A stretch of 62,781 bases of DNA, taken from contig JAFQLQ010000030.1 of assembly GCA_017414505.1 (NCBI GenBank), positions 1 to 62,781 on the forward strand. The letters run 5' to 3'. Made by a program: the position numbers and the translations under genes. How positions within the stretch are numbered: the first letter of the stretch is position 1; each line of letters starts with the position of its first letter. Below, piece by piece: positions 61,149-62,781 of the stretch. The stretch comes from Clostridia bacterium. GTDB taxonomy: Bacteria; Bacillota; Clostridia; UMGS1840; HGM11507. A model generated the notes under the pieces. It was not told the DNA's origin. It worked only from the letters and a program-made list of their open reading frames with translations, and ran no database searches.

Positions 61149-62156
61149 ATGAATGACGTAGCCAAAACAAGTTTTGATTTCTACTATGGAAAGGAAGCAG
61201 AACAATTTAGTTTTTACAGAGTACCAAAGATACTTTTTACAGATGAAAGATTTAAAGGATTATCAAGCGATGCAAAATTACTTTATGGTCTTATGCTTGG
61301 CAGACTGTCATTATCAATCAATAATGGTTGGTTTGATGATGAAAATAGAGCATATATTTATTTCACACACGAAGAAGTAATGGAATCTTTGTCGGTATGC
61401 AAGGATAAAGCAACAAAATTATTTGCTGAACTGGACGAGAAAAAGGGGGTTGGGTTAATTCAAAGGAAGCAACAAGGGCTTGGAAAACCTATGATGATTT
61501 ATGTAATGAATTTTAATTCTGGAAAGAGTGTAGAAGAACTGGAATATGCTGACAATTTCGAAAATGTTAAGTGTCCTAAAAAACAGAAAATTGATGTCTC
61601 AGAAGAAATCGGAGCCCTGAGTCCTGAAAAACAGGAGCCTATATTCCTGAAAAAAAGAAGTTTTGAATCCAGTGATTTAGGAACAAAAGAAAATGATTTT
61701 AATAATAAAAATAATTATAATAATTTTAATTATAATAATCTCATCTTATCTAATCATAAGAGGTATAAAATAGGAGAGAATGATGTGATGGATGAGATTG
61801 AAGAACGGGAAAAATATAAAGCGCTTATTGCTGATAATATTAAATATAATTTTGTTGCTAAGAACTACAGTCAGGGTGCAGCAGATGGTATTTTAGAAAC
61901 TATTCTTGATGCGATTTGTAGCAAAAAGCAATACTTGCTTGTAGCTGGAACAGAAATTCCTCAGGCTGTTGTAACGAGCAGATTTCTAAAACTTGATTAC
62001 AGTCATATTGAGTATGTGTTAGAATGTCTTAAGAAAAATACTACAAAAGTTTATAACATTAAGAGTTATATGCTTACGGCGTTATATAACTCGTTTTCAA
62101 CGATTGATCATTACTATACTGCCGAAGTAAATCACGACATGTATGGAAATATTTAA
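61149..62156 (+). CDS. RepA_N-type replication initiator
   Basis: 335 residues. The N-terminal domain (FSFYRVPKILFTDERFKGLSSDAKLLYGLMLGR, then YFTHEEVMESLSVCKDKATKL) is the RepA_N winged helix found on plasmids and integrative elements of Firmicutes. A low-complexity Asn-rich stretch (about 190-220) separates it from a C-terminal domain (RYKALIADNI-like; IKYNFVAKNY, DGILETILDAIC) of the DUF6017 kind. GGAGGT precedes ATG at 61149; 16 codons upstream lacks a site. It probably starts replication of the excised element. Confidence 0.85.
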   Translation: MNDVAKTSFDFYYGKEAEQFSFYRVPKILFTDERFKGLSSDAKLLYGLMLGRLSLSINNGWFDDENRAYIYFTHEEVMESLSVCKDKATKLFAELDEKKGVGLIQRKQQGLGKPMMIYVMNFNSGKSVEELEYADNFENVKCPKKQKIDVSEEIGALSPEKQEPIFLKKRSFESSDLGTKENDFNNKNNYNNFNYNNLILSNHKRYKIGENDVMDEIEEREKYKALIADNIKYNFVAKNYSQGAADGILETILDAICSKKQYLLVAGTEIPQAVVTSRFLKLDYSHIEYVLECLKKNTTKVYNIKSYMLTALYNSFSTIDHYYTAEVNHDMYGNI

Positions 62157-62170
62157 AAGGAGCATAAGTC

Positions 62171-62653
62171 ATGAAGGAAAAAAGAAAAACGGATGATAAA
62201 AAGATGTCAAGGGAGGAATATTTGTATCATAATACCGAGATGCTTTTAAAAAAATATAGAGATGTTGTCTGGAGTATTGAAGTTTCAGCAATTCAAGCTC
62301 AGGCAAACTTTGAACTTGAAATGGACTGTAAACTTGAAGAGTATTTGAAAATGTCTTATGCTACTAGTGCTGATTTTTCTGGAACACAAATCCAAGAACA
62401 AATGAGGATTTTAGAAAAAAACAAAAAAATGCTCAAAATTATAGAATCTGCGGTAAATGTTTTAAAAGAAAGTCCAAAGCTGGGTGAAATATATTACTGG
62501 CTTTTATACTATACTTATTTATCAAAAAAGGTATTTCAGTCAGTGTATGACATAATAGACGGAATATATAGAGAATCTGGTGTTTATATATCAAGAAAAA
62601 CATATTTTAAGTATAGAAAAGATGCAATAAATAAATTAAGTAGCAGCATGTGA
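62171..62653 (+). CDS. Small ArpU/RinA-like regulator (tentative)
   Basis: 160 residues, mostly helical, charged. The end (GVYISRKTYFKYRKDAINKLSSSM) looks like the last HTH-type helix of ArpU/RinA-type phage and element regulators (sigma-70 region 4-like). AAAAGGAG precedes ATG, 14 bases after the replication gene, so the two are in one unit. No better family is recognised. The 3' end overlaps the truncated IS110 fragment on the other strand by 18 bases. Confidence 0.55.
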   Translation: MKEKRKTDDKKMSREEYLYHNTEMLLKKYRDVVWSIEVSAIQAQANFELEMDCKLEEYLKMSYATSADFSGTQIQEQMRILEKNKKMLKIIESAVNVLKESPKLGEIYYWLLYYTYLSKKVFQSVYDIIDGIYRESGVYISRKTYFKYRKDAINKLSSSM

Positions 62654-62781
62654 TACAGCAACATTGTAATGCTTACCTTCACTTCGTTTTTTGGAAAGGT
62701 ATTCACCAAAAGAAGAATCCCAGTTGCAAACGAATTTGGTGGCATTAAAAAGAGCATATCTCAAATACCGAGAACCACGCT
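62636..62781 (-). pseudogene. IS110-family transposase fragment (runs off window, cut at 3' end)
   Basis: Read on the minus strand from the right edge: GSRYLRYALFNATKFVCNWD, then FGEYLSKKRSEGKHYNVAVSH, the conserved C-terminal piece of IS110/IS116 transposases. Where family members continue with a basic K-K-L-x-R-V segment, this one has A-A-T and a stop at 62636, inside the ArpU-like gene's end. So it seems truncated at a junction near 62650. The upstream part lies outside the window. Confidence 0.75.

Overview
The window reads as part of the chromosome of an AT-rich, anaerobic, Gram-positive-type bacterium of the Clostridia. I base this on the AAGGAGG-type ribosome sites, lipoprotein-anchored solute-binding proteins, S-layer homology (SLH) proteins, a Spo0A-like regulator, an [FeFe] hydrogenase, a reverse rubrerythrin and FeoAB. 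Some intergenic repeats resemble ones I recall from gut Clostridia. The species cannot be named from sequence alone. Fragments of two different transposases touch the two window edges: IS1182-type on the left and IS110-type on the right.

Layout. 0-2 kb: ThuA-like and Gfo/Idh/MocA sugar genes. 2-4.7 kb: feoA, feoB and a small Cys-rich Feo partner broken in an A10 run, with palindromic operators. 4.8-8.6 kb: a GNAT, an EamA exporter and a polar amino-acid ABC importer. 8.7-12.2 kb: a modular hairpin repeat, a PQ-loop protein, a DUF4886 protein, and a phosphatase / ElaA-like / BirA / BioY operon. 12.4-17.4 kb: HU, an NAD-salvage pair, small DUF proteins, a composite repeat, icd and a class Ic aspartate aminotransferase. 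17.4-22 kb: csoR-copA with a perfect CsoR-type operator, then an NhaC antiporter. 22-27.5 kb: [FeFe] hydrogenase, Spo0A-like protein, an SLH protein, an ArsP_2-type permease, and tRNA-Asp and tRNA-Thr. 27.6-30.6 kb: a large BspA-type leucine-rich surface protein.

30.7-55.5 kb is the most distinctive region. An AraC regulator is divergent from a three-gene operon (metal-ligand-deficient M24/creatinase-like protein, ASRT-family small-molecule-binding protein, divergent creatininase-family protein). A secreted PL8 polysaccharide lyase follows with its own promoter. Then comes an apparent 18-kb operon: sugar-binding lipoprotein, two permeases, a membrane sensor with an AraC output domain, a second PL8 lyase, two SLH proteins, a stand-alone secreted carbohydrate-binding-like domain, and a multi-domain exported protein. 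I read this as a Gram-positive polysaccharide-utilisation locus for a uronic-acid-containing glycan (hyaluronan, chondroitin or xanthan type; not resolvable here). The lyases and glycan-binding proteins would act outside the cell and the ABC importer would take up the products using an ATPase encoded elsewhere.

55.5-59.5 kb: PAP2 and CrtO-like membrane proteins, three zinc-ribbon membrane proteins and a reverse rubrerythrin. From about 59.5 kb a mobile element begins: repeated CGTGGGAAA sites, a tyrosine integrase, a RepA_N-type replication protein and a small ArpU/RinA-like protein, ending against a truncated IS110 transposase.
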